Shown here: positions 1 to 11,883 of the stretch, piece by piece | How the letters are laid out: each line of letters begins with the position of its first letter | Position numbering within the stretch: the stretch's first letter is position 1 | Assembly (NCBI GenBank): GCA_003024785.1 | Contig: PUQB01000535.1 | Coordinates: 1 to 64,000 of the forward strand | Direction: 5' to 3' | From: Selaginella tamariscina | Lineage: Eukaryota > Streptophyta > Lycopodiopsida > Selaginellales > Selaginellaceae | DNA length: 64,000 nucleotides | Program-made: the position numbers and the translations under genes | The notes under the pieces: generated by a model | Databases searched by the model: none | The model's input: the letters and a program-made list of their open reading frames with translations, nothing else | What the model was told of the DNA's origin: nothing

Positions 1-95
1 TTTTATTTTTGATTGATTTAATATATCTTATTACTAGCTTGTTATTGAATTAGATTTTTTTTAATTACGACCATTATAGAATATATATTCTTTGA

Positions 96-824
96 GTGAC
101 CTGGGTTAGGGTTAGGGTTAGGGCAGGAGATGGAAACGCGCCAACCGAGGAGCAGGAACAGAGCGAAGGCGGGGATATCTATGGTGAGAAGCAGAGTAAA
201 TCATTTGTGGAAGACGGCGAGTGGGAGGATATTTATGAGGAATCAGGGGATCAAGAGGCCAAAGAGGGTCTCCCAGGAGACATTGATAAGAGCACGGTGC
301 GTGCGTGTGTGTCTGTGTGTTTTGTTAGTAACTGTGCGTGTGGTGATTTGTAGCTTATGAAGCTGTTGAAGCGTACTCAGAGGGTTTTCAACAAATGGCT
401 TCTCACTGAGGTGCCCATGTGTGAAGATGACATTGTTTTGCATCCTCCTGAGGTACATACACACATACATATATAAATAACATTTATTATAATGCATAGA
501 ATACCATTCTGACTGTTTCAAACAGTTGTCTTGCCTGTGCGTGCGTGCGTGCGTGCGTGCGTGTGCTAATGATGGTTCGATGCAGAAAAGCCCGGGGTCT
601 GGCCTGTGGAGACGGCCCATCACGTACAACAGGTTTGTTAGTTAAAACCTCTTATATATAGTCTTATAATAATTTGATTTATTTAGGACGTGCACCCGGC
701 GCTTTTTTAGATATGTGGCAACGCTAGAACGTACAGAATATTACCTTCAGAATGAAGAGGGACGGATTATGCTTCGACACATATGGAAATGTGACAAATC
801 TGGAGAGATCACCTATCATCAGGT

Positions 825-860
<36 letters not shown>

Positions 861-1027
861 AGTGGTAGGTAGATACCTATATACTGTATACTTTCGTACA
901 CACATATCATATACTAACTAGCCTGTTGTAGGTGTTTTGGATGGCAGAATCAAACTGGAAAATGTTTAGATGGGGGGTTTATTTTCATGATGAAGAGCCA
1001 AATTGCACTGGTTATCAAAGTGGTTAG
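96..1027 (+). CDS. Unrecognised five-exon protein gene (about 192 aa)
   Basis: I do not recognise the product. Five exons (96-296, 354-452, 586-632, 687-822, 932-1027) join in one open frame through four GT-AG introns with matching phases, which is strong evidence for a real gene. The first exon is acidic (motif EDGEWEDIYEE near residues 38-48), the middle is basic (LLKRTQRVFNKW), and the fourth and fifth exons are rich in aromatic residues. The introns hold the GT/CG microsatellites. The chosen ATG at 96 lies before an in-frame TTAGGG tract, so the true start may be an acceptor or ATG downstream, or lie left of the window. The frame stops at 1027, but another frame stays open from about 992 to 1122 (QLALKGEPIPQDILEEAK), so the end may be a one-base frameshift and the protein longer. 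Function unknown. Confidence 0.5.
103..124 (+). repeat. Short interstitial TTAGGG tract
   Basis: Three to four units of TTAGGG lie in the 5' part of the first gene. This is too short for a telomere and differs from the plant-type CCCTAAA units near 30530. Confidence 0.5.
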
Positions 1028-1127
1028 GCCAAGTTAAATATATCGGACAACTAGCTTTGAAAGGAGAGCCGATTCCTCAAGATATTCTTGAGGAAGCCAA
1101 GAACATGGAAAGGCGTTGTTGACTTCT

Positions 1128-2780
1128 TTCGATCGGGAGAAGAGAGAGAGTGATAACGTATGGTTTGCTTTTTGTATCTTTTATTTATAAATTATACATT
1201 ATTTAATTTAAATTTTATATTTTACAGTATTCAAATCTACATTTAAGAGAATATTAAAAAAAAAATTAAAGTGAGTTTATTTAAAAATATAATGATTAAA
1301 ATTTATAAATTCAAAATCATCTTACTTTTTCTAGTTTTCACATTTAACTTAATCTAATATAATAATATATATTATGGATTTTTAACCATCAACAGACAGA
1401 ATTTCTATAGCTGATTCTTAAAAAATTAAACTTTATAAACAGGTTCATTTGCAAAAAACTGCATATGCACACACACACACACACACACACATGTATACTC
1501 ATGTATATATAGAATTACGTAATTTCTTTGCAATCTATACGTATTAAGTTAGGTATGTCTGTATACTAATAATATACACATAAAGAGATATATTATATGT
1601 CTTGTGTCACCATGCATACGTACATGTGTGTGTGTGTGAGCGTTTTATACTTGTTAAACAATAGTAGTAAAACCTTCTTACACATAAAAAACTAAATATT
1701 TTTGTCTGACTACTTTTTAAAGTTTTTGAGATAATGATTTAAGATACAGATCTTATTAATATCTTTAAAAGATTTAGTATTTCATTTAACACAAAGAATT
1801 AAAATTTCACTAACATTTTTTTTATATGTTAATATAAGTGAATCGAGCTTTGAACATACTCTTGAAATAAATCTGATATTATGTATAAATATACACACAG
1901 ACATAAAGATGTAAATACACACAGTGTGTGCACACATACACAAGTCTACGTGACGGGTTGGATAAGCAATCTAGCATTAAACGTGACTCTTGTGTCATTA
2001 TATTAGTGTAGTATGTAGTACAAGAAAATGAATACCGTGGAGAATATACTCTGTTTATATACATACAACATATGTGTGTGTGTAGATGGATACACATGGG
2101 TTAACATAAAATTTGATCATATAATAGTTTTGGGAGGCAATGGAACAATGTAAATTAAACAAGCATTCATTAACATGTAAATGGGTGGGTTTGACTACGT
2201 GTATATATTATTTCACAGATTTAAATATACCTCTAGATTTTAAATTAAATATTTAAATTCAATACAAAATCTAATATTTACTTGTTATATGATAAATTTA
2301 ATCCTAAAACAATTTGATAATAATAATAAAATAAAGCGTACTTTAGGACATCAACAAAAGAATGTAAAGTATTCTTTTGTAATGTTAAGGTTATATATTA
2401 AACTTCATCATATTAAAGATATTTAAATATACTCTTAAAATTATATTTACATATGACACTGCATGAAGAATGTAATACTATAAGTGTAAGTTTTTGGTAT
2501 ATGTATGGAATTCATACATATCCCACAAAAGTTAGTATTTTATGACGTCATCACAGGGACTCATTGTGTGGTATAAGGATATCTTTGTGCCTTGTGGGAA
2601 ACCATTAACCAGTGATATATGCCGTAGTAAAAAATGTTACGGATTAGTAATTAAATTAGATTAATAATTAGTAAATTAGTAATTAAATTAATAATTAAAT
2701 ATTTCCGTAACATTTTTCAACTACAGATTTAATCACTGTCATTAACTGATAAGTATACGCTTTGCCATACTAAAACGGAC
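1128..2780. other. AT-rich spacer with microsatellites
   Basis: No gene recognised. The stretch is AT-rich, with short CA/GT runs at about 1469-1490, 1625-1640 and 2072-2084. Confidence 0.5.
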
Positions 2781-2783
2781 GCT

Positions 2784-3235
2784 ATGTGTATCCAGATTTC
2801 CAGGTTATGGATGCTGCCTCAGGGGACTTACAAGCTAGTTACTTATACACGCTCTAGCATCAAAACTTATGACTCGACTAGTGAGAGTGGGAGGAGATTG
2901 AGACTCTTGAGGAGTTCCGCAAGTAGGGCCTGCAAGGGTGTGTGCGAGCTTCTAAAGCTGCAAAACATGGTTTTCGCGTGCCAGCCTGCTACATCAAGCA
3001 GCTTCAACTGGCTCATATATCGGGGCCGGTGGAGTGGCGGCCCGTACTCGATGAAGAAGGAGAAAATGACCGCTGCATATCATACACGTTTGATGATGGT
3101 AAAGGGCGATGTCTGTATGAGGATACTTCCAGTTTAACAATGGAGGTTTATGAGTTTGATGCATGTTACATCAAATGGAACAGGTCCTTATACCAGTTAG
3201 TTTCGGGATTGAAACTAACCACTTCTCCATTATAA
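2784..3235 (+). pseudogene. Possible remnant of a coding region
   Basis: Coding-like stretches occur in shifted frames. One carries EWEEIETLEEFRK (about 2890-2927), followed after a stop by an open frame from 2942 to 3235 with SGPVEWRPVLDEEG. The acidic EWEEIE motif is the kind that follows Tudor/agenet-like domains. A Tudor-like exon lies on the opposite strand at 3166-3297 and overlaps the end of this frame, so the last part of the plus-strand frame may be a shadow. I infer an inverted or rearranged fragment related to the minus-strand gene; no function is claimed. Confidence 0.25.
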
Positions 3236-3676
3236 AACCGGCTCCCAAACTTCTTCCGCACTTTCTGTCCTATCACATCTTTTTCCATACCCATGCTCTA
3301 GATCCTTCATGAAAAACAGTATATATACAAGCATACAATGACACACACACACACGCACACAAGGACATGTTACACACATACCAACATAGGCACATGCATG
3401 TATGCACGCACACATGTATATATTATCAGAAAGAAAGAGTTTATACTCACATGGATGTTCTGAGGTGCAGTGTTTATCTTTTCTGCAGCTTTGATTCTTG
3501 GGGATTTTCTAGTTGCAGCTTTGTTTGTTGATAAACCTTCCTGTTTTGGACCTTCCACATTCTTTGTAGGACTGCAATAAGTTCTATAGTACTTATTGAA
3601 TCATGAAGTCATAAAATATAACATTGCATTCTGATCTCTCTTTATATGTTAAGCGGCCCTCTCTCCCTCTCCCTTC

Positions 3677-3713
<37 letters not shown>

Positions 3714-3953
3714 AACAAAACATAAGTGGATATTAAGTGAACTTGGTCAATAAAAAGCTTACCCTGCTGCTACAGTTTTCACCCCTGCTTGGGTCTCAGT
3801 TTTCCTACGCTTAACAGAACTGCAACAGGCTTAAAACATACACATGAACATGTGATCTTTATATATGTTACTCTCTCTCTCTCTCAGAAAGCTTACCCTG
3901 CTGTGACCGTCTTCATGCCTGGTTTGCTCTCTGTTTTCGTACGCTTAGCAAAA
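3166..3953 (-). CDS. Basic nuclear-type protein with Tudor-like C-terminal exon (5' partial)
   Basis: Four minus-strand exons join in frame: 3953-3897, 3819-3763, 3571-3451 and 3297-3166, with consensus GT-AG introns. The first two are both exactly 57 bp, have the same phase (1 base + 18 codons + 2 bases), and encode related basic peptides (KRTKTESKPGMKTVTAG and KRRKTETQAGVKTVAAG), so one is a duplicated exon. The third is Lys/Ala-rich (AATRKSPRIKAAEK). The last carries GQKVRKKFGSRFYNGEVVSF followed by NPETNWYK, matching the start of plant Tudor/agenet-like chromatin-reader domains (VRKKF..W/Y.GEVVS.DPET..Y), but the frame stops before the usual acidic YEDGD segment. The 5' exons are not identified. 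A truncated chromatin protein is likely; function is inferred from family resemblance only. Confidence 0.4.
3660..3713. repeat. CT/CA microsatellite in an intron
   Basis: A pyrimidine run (CT)n passes directly into (CA)n. It lies in the intron between the second duplicated 57-bp exon and the third exon of the minus-strand gene. Confidence 0.7.
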
Positions 3954-3959
3954 CTGCAA

Positions 3960-4640
3960 CAAGTTATATACTGGGGTTTAAAACATATATATACATGTAT
4001 ACATGTGATCTTTGTATATGTTTCTCTCTCTCTCAAACTACTACTGTATACAACATTATAACCCTAAGTGCTGGGATCAAAATGTAACGATAATACCAGG
4101 AGGGGGATGTTGCGCCTCAAAACATCAACAGGCCTAGCGATTTCAAAATACATCAGGCCTTATAAGATGTATTTTGTACATTATATAATCAAAATAAATA
4201 TTGGGGTCCTTGTAACTTTGACAAATATATCAGAAGAAAATTGTGTTTGTGTGTGAGAGAGATCGTTGAACTTCTGCTGGTTGGCATCTGATGTGTTAGT
4301 GTTTGTGAGTGTGGGTGCGTGTGTGTGTAGAGAGAGAGCCAGTCCGTCAAGCTTCTACTGAGATGATAGCATGTCCTTATGACTTTGAATTGAAATATGG
4401 AACAAAGGCAAGTTTCCTATTGTATATACACATATAGTGTATATGTAAGTGTGTGTGTGTGTGCATATGTGGCACACACACACATGCCTTTTTAAGTATT
4501 TCTGTATATGTATATATAGATGTAGTGAGTGTTTTTACAAACACTTTTCATATCTGCCTTCATATAAATTTACATGTGCGCTCTCTCTCTCTCATTGATT
4601 CTTTTTTGTATATATATATAGCATATTTATTAATTTGAAC
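3960..4640. other. Spacer with CT/GT microsatellites
   Basis: No gene recognised. Short CT tracts (about 3870-3885, 4024-4034) and GT tracts (4320s, 4450s) occur. Upstream exons of the minus-strand gene may lie here, but I could not define one. Confidence 0.35.
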
Positions 4641-7021
4641 TTGTTAAACTAAATGTGTGAAAGTAGAAGATATTTTTTTATGTTGCCGTTTTTCTTAACA
4701 GAAACATTCAACTTGTTGTTTTGTATACAAACACACTTACCTCCAGTTTACTTGAGTGTATAATGGAGGACGGTGTGTTGTGTGTGTGTGTGTTCAGTAT
4801 TTGCTAAATACGCGTTTTCTGCTCTATGATGTAATATGATATCATACATCCACAATTCTCAAGAGACAAGTAGCATTCTACTTATGATAAATAAAATTCT
4901 ATTGAAGCTAGAATTTTTATTATTTTTTAATTTTTTAAATAAGATGGTTCATCAACTTTAAAATCTGTTTTTAAATGTTTAAGCTAATTAATTATATACA
5001 CTTTTTAAATTTGACTTGACGAAACTAATATGTTAAGTTTTGAATGAAAGGTAAATACATAGAAAAATTAGATATTTTATATTTTATTATCTCTCCTAGT
5101 TTAAAAAAATAGATATTCAACTTGTATTAGTTTGTTTTAAACACAATCTCTGTCGTGAAATGTCCATACATGTATTGCATAGAATGAAACATATCTATCA
5201 CAATATAAATCATCTAAAAATTACATTATCTTATTTTATTCCAATTTGCTAAGAATGAAATTAAATGTGCATATATTTAATTCTATTTTTAAATTATCTA
5301 CATAAATAAATGAATAACAAGAATATTTCATTAATTTTTTTAATAATTTTAAATGAAACTTATATTAAAGATTAAACATTGTTAGAAAATTATATGAATT
5401 TTTTTTTGAATAAATATTATTTTATATTTAAAGAATCTTGTTGATGTCCCCATCTCTTTTTTCTTTGTAACTTATTAATAGTATATAATAGTTTTATAAC
5501 AAAGAAATTAAATCTGAGTTACATCAAAAAGAAAATATTGCAATTTTTTTTTACATTATATGCATAGTTTTCAGACTAATACGAAGAAATCAAATAGGGA
5601 ATGTATATAGCGACTTTTACCCTTATAGTATTTGGCGGTAACAACTATCAGCGTAGGTGTGTGTATCTGTGTGTTTACGAAATTAAGCAAAAATGGATAC
5701 AAATAACCATCGACATTGTTTTATAAAGCTAATTCAGAAAACATCTTAGAATATTATGAACAAAAAATGCGTTTATACTTTGATCAATTTCATTTAACTT
5801 TTGTAATCGTGTTTTGACTTGTGCTTAAATTCTTGTGAGGCAGATTTAAAATTGTTAATAGTATGTAATGTATTGGTTAAGAGCCATTAACAGGATGCTA
5901 ATTTATTCATCTGAATTTAATTAATTTAACGTTATTTCTTTATTTTTCTTTTAATTAATAAACTTTGTCCTTTACATGGGAAGAAAACTGCCTCTTTATA
6001 AGTTAATGTTAAAATATTTGAATTAATATTTTCTATTTGTATGCAAATACGTAATTCTTAAATGAAACGAGGATATTTTCTTCTCAAACATATATTAAAA
6101 TCAAAACTTTGAATTGTATTAACGGACTCTCTTGTTTTAATGAATAACAACACGACTGTTATAATTTATAAATGACAAATATGTACTTTTCCAAACACAG
6201 ACAACCCTTTGTGTGTGTAGCTAAAATATGCGTATCATCACATATACACATGCACACATTAAGTATATCGTTTTTTATAACAATTCCAAAGGATCCTATA
6301 TATATCTCCATGTACATATGCACGTTGAGGCAATTATAAATTTTTATTATATTTTTGCTACTTTTAATTTATAAATGTATAACTTGTCATTTTATATATA
6401 TATATTTATAATGTAATATATATGTACGAATATACATACTGCATATAATGTTTATAGGTCCCCGTTTTAAAAACTCTTATATCTACGCTTCTGTTTTATT
6501 AGATAGGTCCGTGCATGTGTGTGTGAGAGAATAATGTCTCTCATACACACATGTACATTGTGTGTGTGTGTGAAAATATACGTATTGATATTAGATGTCT
6601 AGCATACACACGAGTACACACGCACATACACATATGCATGCATACAAGAAATAGAGCTGGTAGAGGGTACAATTAACAAAGTAAAATTTTATTTTAATTT
6701 AATGAATATAAAATTTTTAAGATAAAATAATTAAAGTTAAATTTTTTAAATATTTCTTTATTTTTCTAAGACAACTTTATAATACTATAACATAAATTAA
6801 TCTGAATAATTAATATTTAATTAGTGACAGAAATCTTATGTTCTTGCTTTCTTTAACTTACTGCCTGTATTACCAGTAATAGTATATAATAGTTTTTTAA
6901 TAAAAAAAATTATATCAAAATAAAATACTATCAATTTAATTTACAATATTCATATACAGTTGTCATAGCATTCCATGAAACTAGGTTCCTCTATGGCATC
7001 TTCTGGAACAGCAGAGCTGCC

Positions 7022-7022
7022 T

Positions 7023-7086
<64 letters not shown>

Positions 7087-7089
7087 ACA
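7022..7089. repeat. (CT)n(CA)n microsatellite
   Basis: About 20 CT units run directly into about 14 CA units. A shorter version of the same compound repeat lies at 10815-10852 in the duplicated copy. Confidence 0.85.
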
Positions 7090-7223
7090 AATTTATATAT
7101 AATATATATTATGTATGAAAATATTAAATATATAGTACGTATAATATATGATATATAGTGATTGGTGTTTAGCAGAGGGAGAAAAAGAGTTTATAATAAA
7201 ACCATTGCGATTAGCTGATATAT

Positions 7224-7418
7224 TTGATAAAGCAGTGCATACGGAAGTTTGGCTCAGACAGTTCATCAGAGTTTACCACAAAAGGAAAGAGGTTCAAGCA
7301 CAGTAACGGAAAGATTAGTAAGAGTAATCAGGAGATTAGTAAGGAAATTAATGATAATATGGTGGTTAGTGAAGAGATTAGTAAGGAGGCTATATGTGTT
7401 TTTTGGGAGGAGGGTTAG
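7224..7418 (+). CDS. Small conserved open frame, copy A
   Basis: An open frame encodes RKFGSDSSSEFTTKGKR, then a stretch of repeated ISK(E/S) units, and ends in SKEAICVFWEEG. The duplicated block holds the same frame near 11085-11206 (KRKFASDSASEFTTKGKR ... SKEAICVSWEDC) with the stop at the same place but without the ISKE repeats. Conservation of frame and stop suggests it was once a terminal coding exon. No family recognised; no upstream exon found. Confidence 0.3.
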   Translation: MIKQCIRKFGSDSSSEFTTKGKRFKHSNGKISKSNQEISKEINDNMVVSEEISKEAICVFWEEG

Positions 7419-8702
7419 TTTATGTTCATTATATATATCTTAATGTATGTATAGACAAACGATTCTTAAGGGTTTAAAATGGTGTTTTAAACAGGTAACT
7501 TCAGTTAAAAACAATGTGTGGTAAAATGAATTTTACTAAAACATGAATTAATTAAAAACTTAAATGCTAGTATCAATTCTATTGTTTTAAGTAAAATTTC
7601 CTTCGGCTCGGAACGTTCGTTGTTTAAAAAGCTAATTTAAATTTAAAATTAACTTTTTAATTATAGATACTTAATTTTTAATTTGAACTTGATAAAACTA
7701 ATATAATTAGTTGAAACTGAATGCTGTGATAATATAACATATTTTTATATGTTGCCATTTTCTTAACAGAAACATATCTCTATTGAAATTGAAATGAAAA
7801 AAACTTTCATAAACATAACACAACCAATTAACCATATGTATCATAATATAATATTTTCAAAATAACCAAGTGTGATTTTTGAAAAATAAAAAATAAATTA
7901 AACCCTTTGTTTTAAACAACACAAACGTGGTTTCATTTATGACAAATCTTTCAAAAAAATATATAAGAAAATCTTCATAAGATTCTGTAGATTCTGTGAT
8001 AATATTATTTTCACTACTTTTTATGTAAGTTTACTTTTAATGATGGTAAATTATATTTCACATAAGGTTATTATGAAATTTCTTATGAAGTAAGAAGAAT
8101 AACATTATATTTATTTTCGATGAGAGATACTTTATAACGAGAGTAGTTCACATATGAATTAAATAATATATAGTCTCTTATTATAATATTAATTAGTCAT
8201 TTTTCTTTTTAGTTAATATTAATTAGACTTTTATAAGAAAAAATCTTAACCAGTCTGCATTTGTTATACGATTAGAGATTGAATAAAACGATTTTCGATT
8301 CGTCAAACTAAATATATTGATACTATCCTCACTAAATATATAGAAATTCAGTAATAACTCTAAACCATCCATCGTCACTTGAATTACTTACATTAAAGAA
8401 TATATTAAAATCTTTAATAAAATATAAAATTTATTAATTAAAGAATATTTTAATTTTTTTAATAAGATTTTTATCTAAATATAGTAATTCGTTTTAAAAT
8501 TAATTATAAGTACTTAATATAATTGAAACTGAATGTGTGAAAATAGAAGATGTTTTTATAAGTTGCCGTTTTCTTAACAGAAACATTCAACTTGTATACA
8601 AACACACTTATCTCCAGTTTAATCATGTCTTCTCCGAGTATATAATGGAGGACGCGTGTGTGTGTTTTTAGTATTTGCTAAATATGTGTTTTCTAATTTA
8701 TA

Positions 8703-9170
8703 AGGAAAATTACATTTATACCCTTGAAATTTATCATATTTACATATATATATAGTAATAAAAAATTATATTCACAAATATACCTCTTTAAAGGTTGTAA
8801 ATTTATATATATACCTTTGAAAATTTTAATCATAATATTTTAATTTTTAAAATAATAATATTAACTAAAAAATATTTTTATATTATAATATATTTATAAA
8901 TGAAATAATTGAAGTTTATTAAGTGTTAAATGTTAAGTAAAACATAGAATATTTTTAAAAATAATTATATTATATTATGATATATATGTTTAATAGGTTG
9001 TATTTTGGACCTAAATAATAAAATATAAATTAATTATAAATTTTTATTAATGTTTTAAAAATGTTTTTTAATTTTTAATTTTATAATTTATGAAGTTTTA
9101 AATTAAAGTTTAAAGGGTAAAGGGTATATGTAAATATGAAAAATTTCAGGGTATAAATATAATTTTCCCT
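8703..9170. mobile_element. AT-rich MITE with 8-bp target duplication
   Basis: This 468-bp element has imperfect terminal inverted repeats of about 45 bp (left AGGAAAATTACATTTATACC, right end reverse-complemented AGGGAAAATTATATTTATAC) flanked by a perfect 8-bp duplication, AATTTATA (8695-8702 and 9171-9178). The matching place in duplication copy A (near 4825) is empty. An 8-bp duplication fits hAT-type mobilisation, among others. It has no coding capacity. Confidence 0.8.
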
Positions 9171-10816
9171 AATTTATATACATGTACACATGCACCTACA
9201 CATAATTCTCAACGTTTTAAATTAGTTTAGAGCAGAGACAAAGTAGCATTCTAATGAAACATATCTATCACAATATAATTATTTAAAAATCATATATTTA
9301 TTTTAATCCAATTTGTTATGAATGAAATTAAATGTGCATATATTTAGTTCTATTTTTTAATGATCAACATAAATAAATTAATAAAAAGAATATTTCATTA
9401 TGTTTTTAATAATTTGGATTTATTTAAATGAAACTTATATTAAAGATTAAACATTGTTAGAAAATTATATAAAGTTATTTTAATAAATATTATGTTATGT
9501 TTAAAGAATCTTGTTGATGTCCCTCTCTTCAATTGTTAGTCCTTCTTTGTAACTTATTAATATTATATACTAGTTTTATAATAAAGAAACTAACACCATC
9601 CTCTGCATGGAAAAAACAGCGTATTTAAGAGTTATTGTTAAAATATTTATTTATACGCAAATACGTAGTTTTTAAATGAAACGTGAAATGGAGGATATTT
9701 TAGTCCCAAGGTGAGCACATGTTAAAAAAAACGTTGAACTTGTATTAAGGGACCCTTTGTGTGTGTAGCTAAAAATATGTGTATCTAAACATCACATATA
9801 CACATGCACACATTTAAGTATATCGTTTTTATAATAACTCTAGAGGAGCCAATTTTTATTATATTTTCGTTACTTCTTATTTATAAATGTATAGCTTGTC
9901 ATTATATATATATTTATAATGTAGTATATATCCAAGTAGTTTAGCAGAGGGTTTAAAGAGACAGAAAACATAGTTAACAAAGTAAAGTTTTATTTTAATT
10001 TATAATGAATATACAATTCTTAAGATGAAATAATTAAAGTTATATTTTTAAATTTTTCTAGAACGACTTTATAATACTATGACATAAATTAATCAGAATA
10101 ATTAATATTTAATTACTGACAGAAATCTTATGGTTCTTGCTTTCTTTAACTTGCACCTGACAGTGTATTGCCTGGAGTAAAAGTCACTGGCATATTCATT
10201 TATCTTCCTAAATAGTTGTCTATATACTATTTTTTTTTTATAAAATTTTGCCTTGTTTCGTCGCAATAATTATTAATAGTATATAATAGTTTTTTAATTT
10301 AAAAAAATTATATCAAAAATAAAATATTATATTCATATCCAGTTGTCACGAAACTTAAGTCGATATGTATATCTACTCTCTCTCTCTCTCTCACACACAC
10401 ACACTCACATTGGAACGCTTTCATAATCCACCCCCGTTTTGTATTAATGATAATTAATAAAAACTTAATTAATTGACAAAAACTAAAAATCAAGAAAAAA
10501 AATATATTTAAAGAAAATTTAATATATATAAATGAAATGCATTAACCCTGAAGACTGTCTTATTTATATCCTGAAAATGCATATAAATCGTTAAAATAAT
10601 TTATTTATTTAACCTTAATTGAGGAAGGGAGCTGTTTTGTGAAAACTAGCCCTCACATTTACCCAGAGGGTAACTAAGTCGATATGTATATAATATTGTA
10701 TATACAGGTATGTATGACATATATCTATGTATAATATTTGTTTTCTCTCTCTCAAAGAGAGAGATATTATATATAGATATGTCATATACACCCGTATGTA
10801 TGTATAATATTTGTTA

Positions 10817-10853
<37 letters not shown>

Positions 10854-11084
10854 TTTCTGCAGGGACGCACGCACGCACAAACACTGATTTATAATAAACA
10901 CATTTATCCACATATAAAATATGTATTATGTATGAAAATATTTAATATATATGTATAATATGTGATATATGTGATTGATATGTTTATGATCAGGTGTATA
11001 GCAGAGGGAGCAAAAGAGTTTACTAAAAACCATGTGATTAGCTGATATTAAACGCATGTAAAGACTGGAGATGAATATTTAATA

Positions 11085-11206
11085 AAGCAGTGCATATCTA
11101 CAAACGGAAGTTTGCCTCAGACAGTGCATCGGAGTTTACCACAAAGGGAAAGAGGCTCAACCACAATAGTAAGGAGGCTATATGTGTTTCTTGGGAGGAT
11201 TGTTAG
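11085..11206 (+). CDS. Small conserved open frame, copy B
   Basis: Counterpart of the open frame at 7224-7418, ending in SKEAICVSWEDC with a TAG stop at 11204. It lacks the ISKE repeat expansion. The start is not defined; it could be a terminal exon or a decayed fragment. Confidence 0.25.
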
Positions 11207-11751
11207 AGAGTTAGTTTATGTTTGACATTCTTTTTATAGAATTCTTATATCTTTTGATAAATTTATTTATTAACTTTTATGTATACTGCCTTTGTGTATG
11301 TGTGTGTTATCTTAATGTATGTACTACCCATTAAGGGTTAAAAATAGTGTTTTAAACACGTAACTTCAGTCAAGTAGCGAATTTTCCTAAAACATGAATT
11401 AATTAAAAACTTAAATGTTAATATAAAAAGTTTTAGCTTTATTGTTTTAAATGAACTCAGCTAATTTAAATATAGTAATTTTTTTTTTTAATTAGCTATA
11501 GGTACTTATTTATTAAAATTGAACTCGATAAAAATAATATAATTAGTTGAAACTGAATGGTGTGAAAATAGAAGATATTTGTATATGTTGTCGTTTTTCT
11601 TAACAGAAACATTGAACATGTTGTTTTGTATGTACAAGGCAAGCACACTTATCTCCGGTTTAATCATGTCGTCTTTATGTATATTGGAGGACGTGTGTGT
11701 GTGTAAGTATGCGTTTTCTGTTATGCAATATGATATCTTAGTTTATATACG

Positions 11752-11754
<3 letters not shown>

Positions 11755-11786
<32 letters not shown>
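11755..11786. repeat. CA microsatellite
   Basis: An uninterrupted (CA)n run of about 13 units, in the segment before the LEA gene. Confidence 0.8.
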
Positions 11787-11790
<4 letters not shown>

Positions 11791-11883
11791 ACATTCACAT
11801 GATTGTCAAGGTTTTAAATTAGTTTATAGCAGAGGGTTTAGAAACACTTAACAAAGTAGCATTCTACTCACGATGTTGGTATA

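Larger units (their letters stand above)
4640..7790. repeat. Segmental duplication, copy A
   Basis: This AT-rich block matches 8520-11640 in order and orientation with an offset of about 3.87-3.9 kb. Shared landmarks are the motif GAAAACTGCCGTTTTC-like 'gttgccgttttcttaacag' at 4683 and 8561, the segment beginning 'aatgaaattaaatgtgcata' at 5254 and 9320, the 'ttaacaaagtaaa' segment at 6673 and 9973, a CT/CA microsatellite at about 7022 and 10815, and a small open frame at 7224 and 11085. The 'gttgcc-ttttcttaacag' end motif also recurs near 7752 and 11586, so each unit begins and ends with related sequence. Confidence 0.6.
8520..11640. repeat. Segmental duplication, copy B
   Basis: The partner of 4640-7790. 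It contains a MITE at 8703-9170 that copy A lacks, and has its own CT/CA microsatellites. A third start of the same terminal segment occurs at about 11550-11880, directly before the LEA gene. Confidence 0.6.

Noticed and set aside
103-124. Telomere at the left edge
   Set aside because: Only three to four TTAGGG units, inside a coding-like exon; no terminal array.
243-629. 128-aa minus-strand open frame
   Set aside because: Opposite strand of the five-exon gene; composition comes from GT/CG microsatellites.
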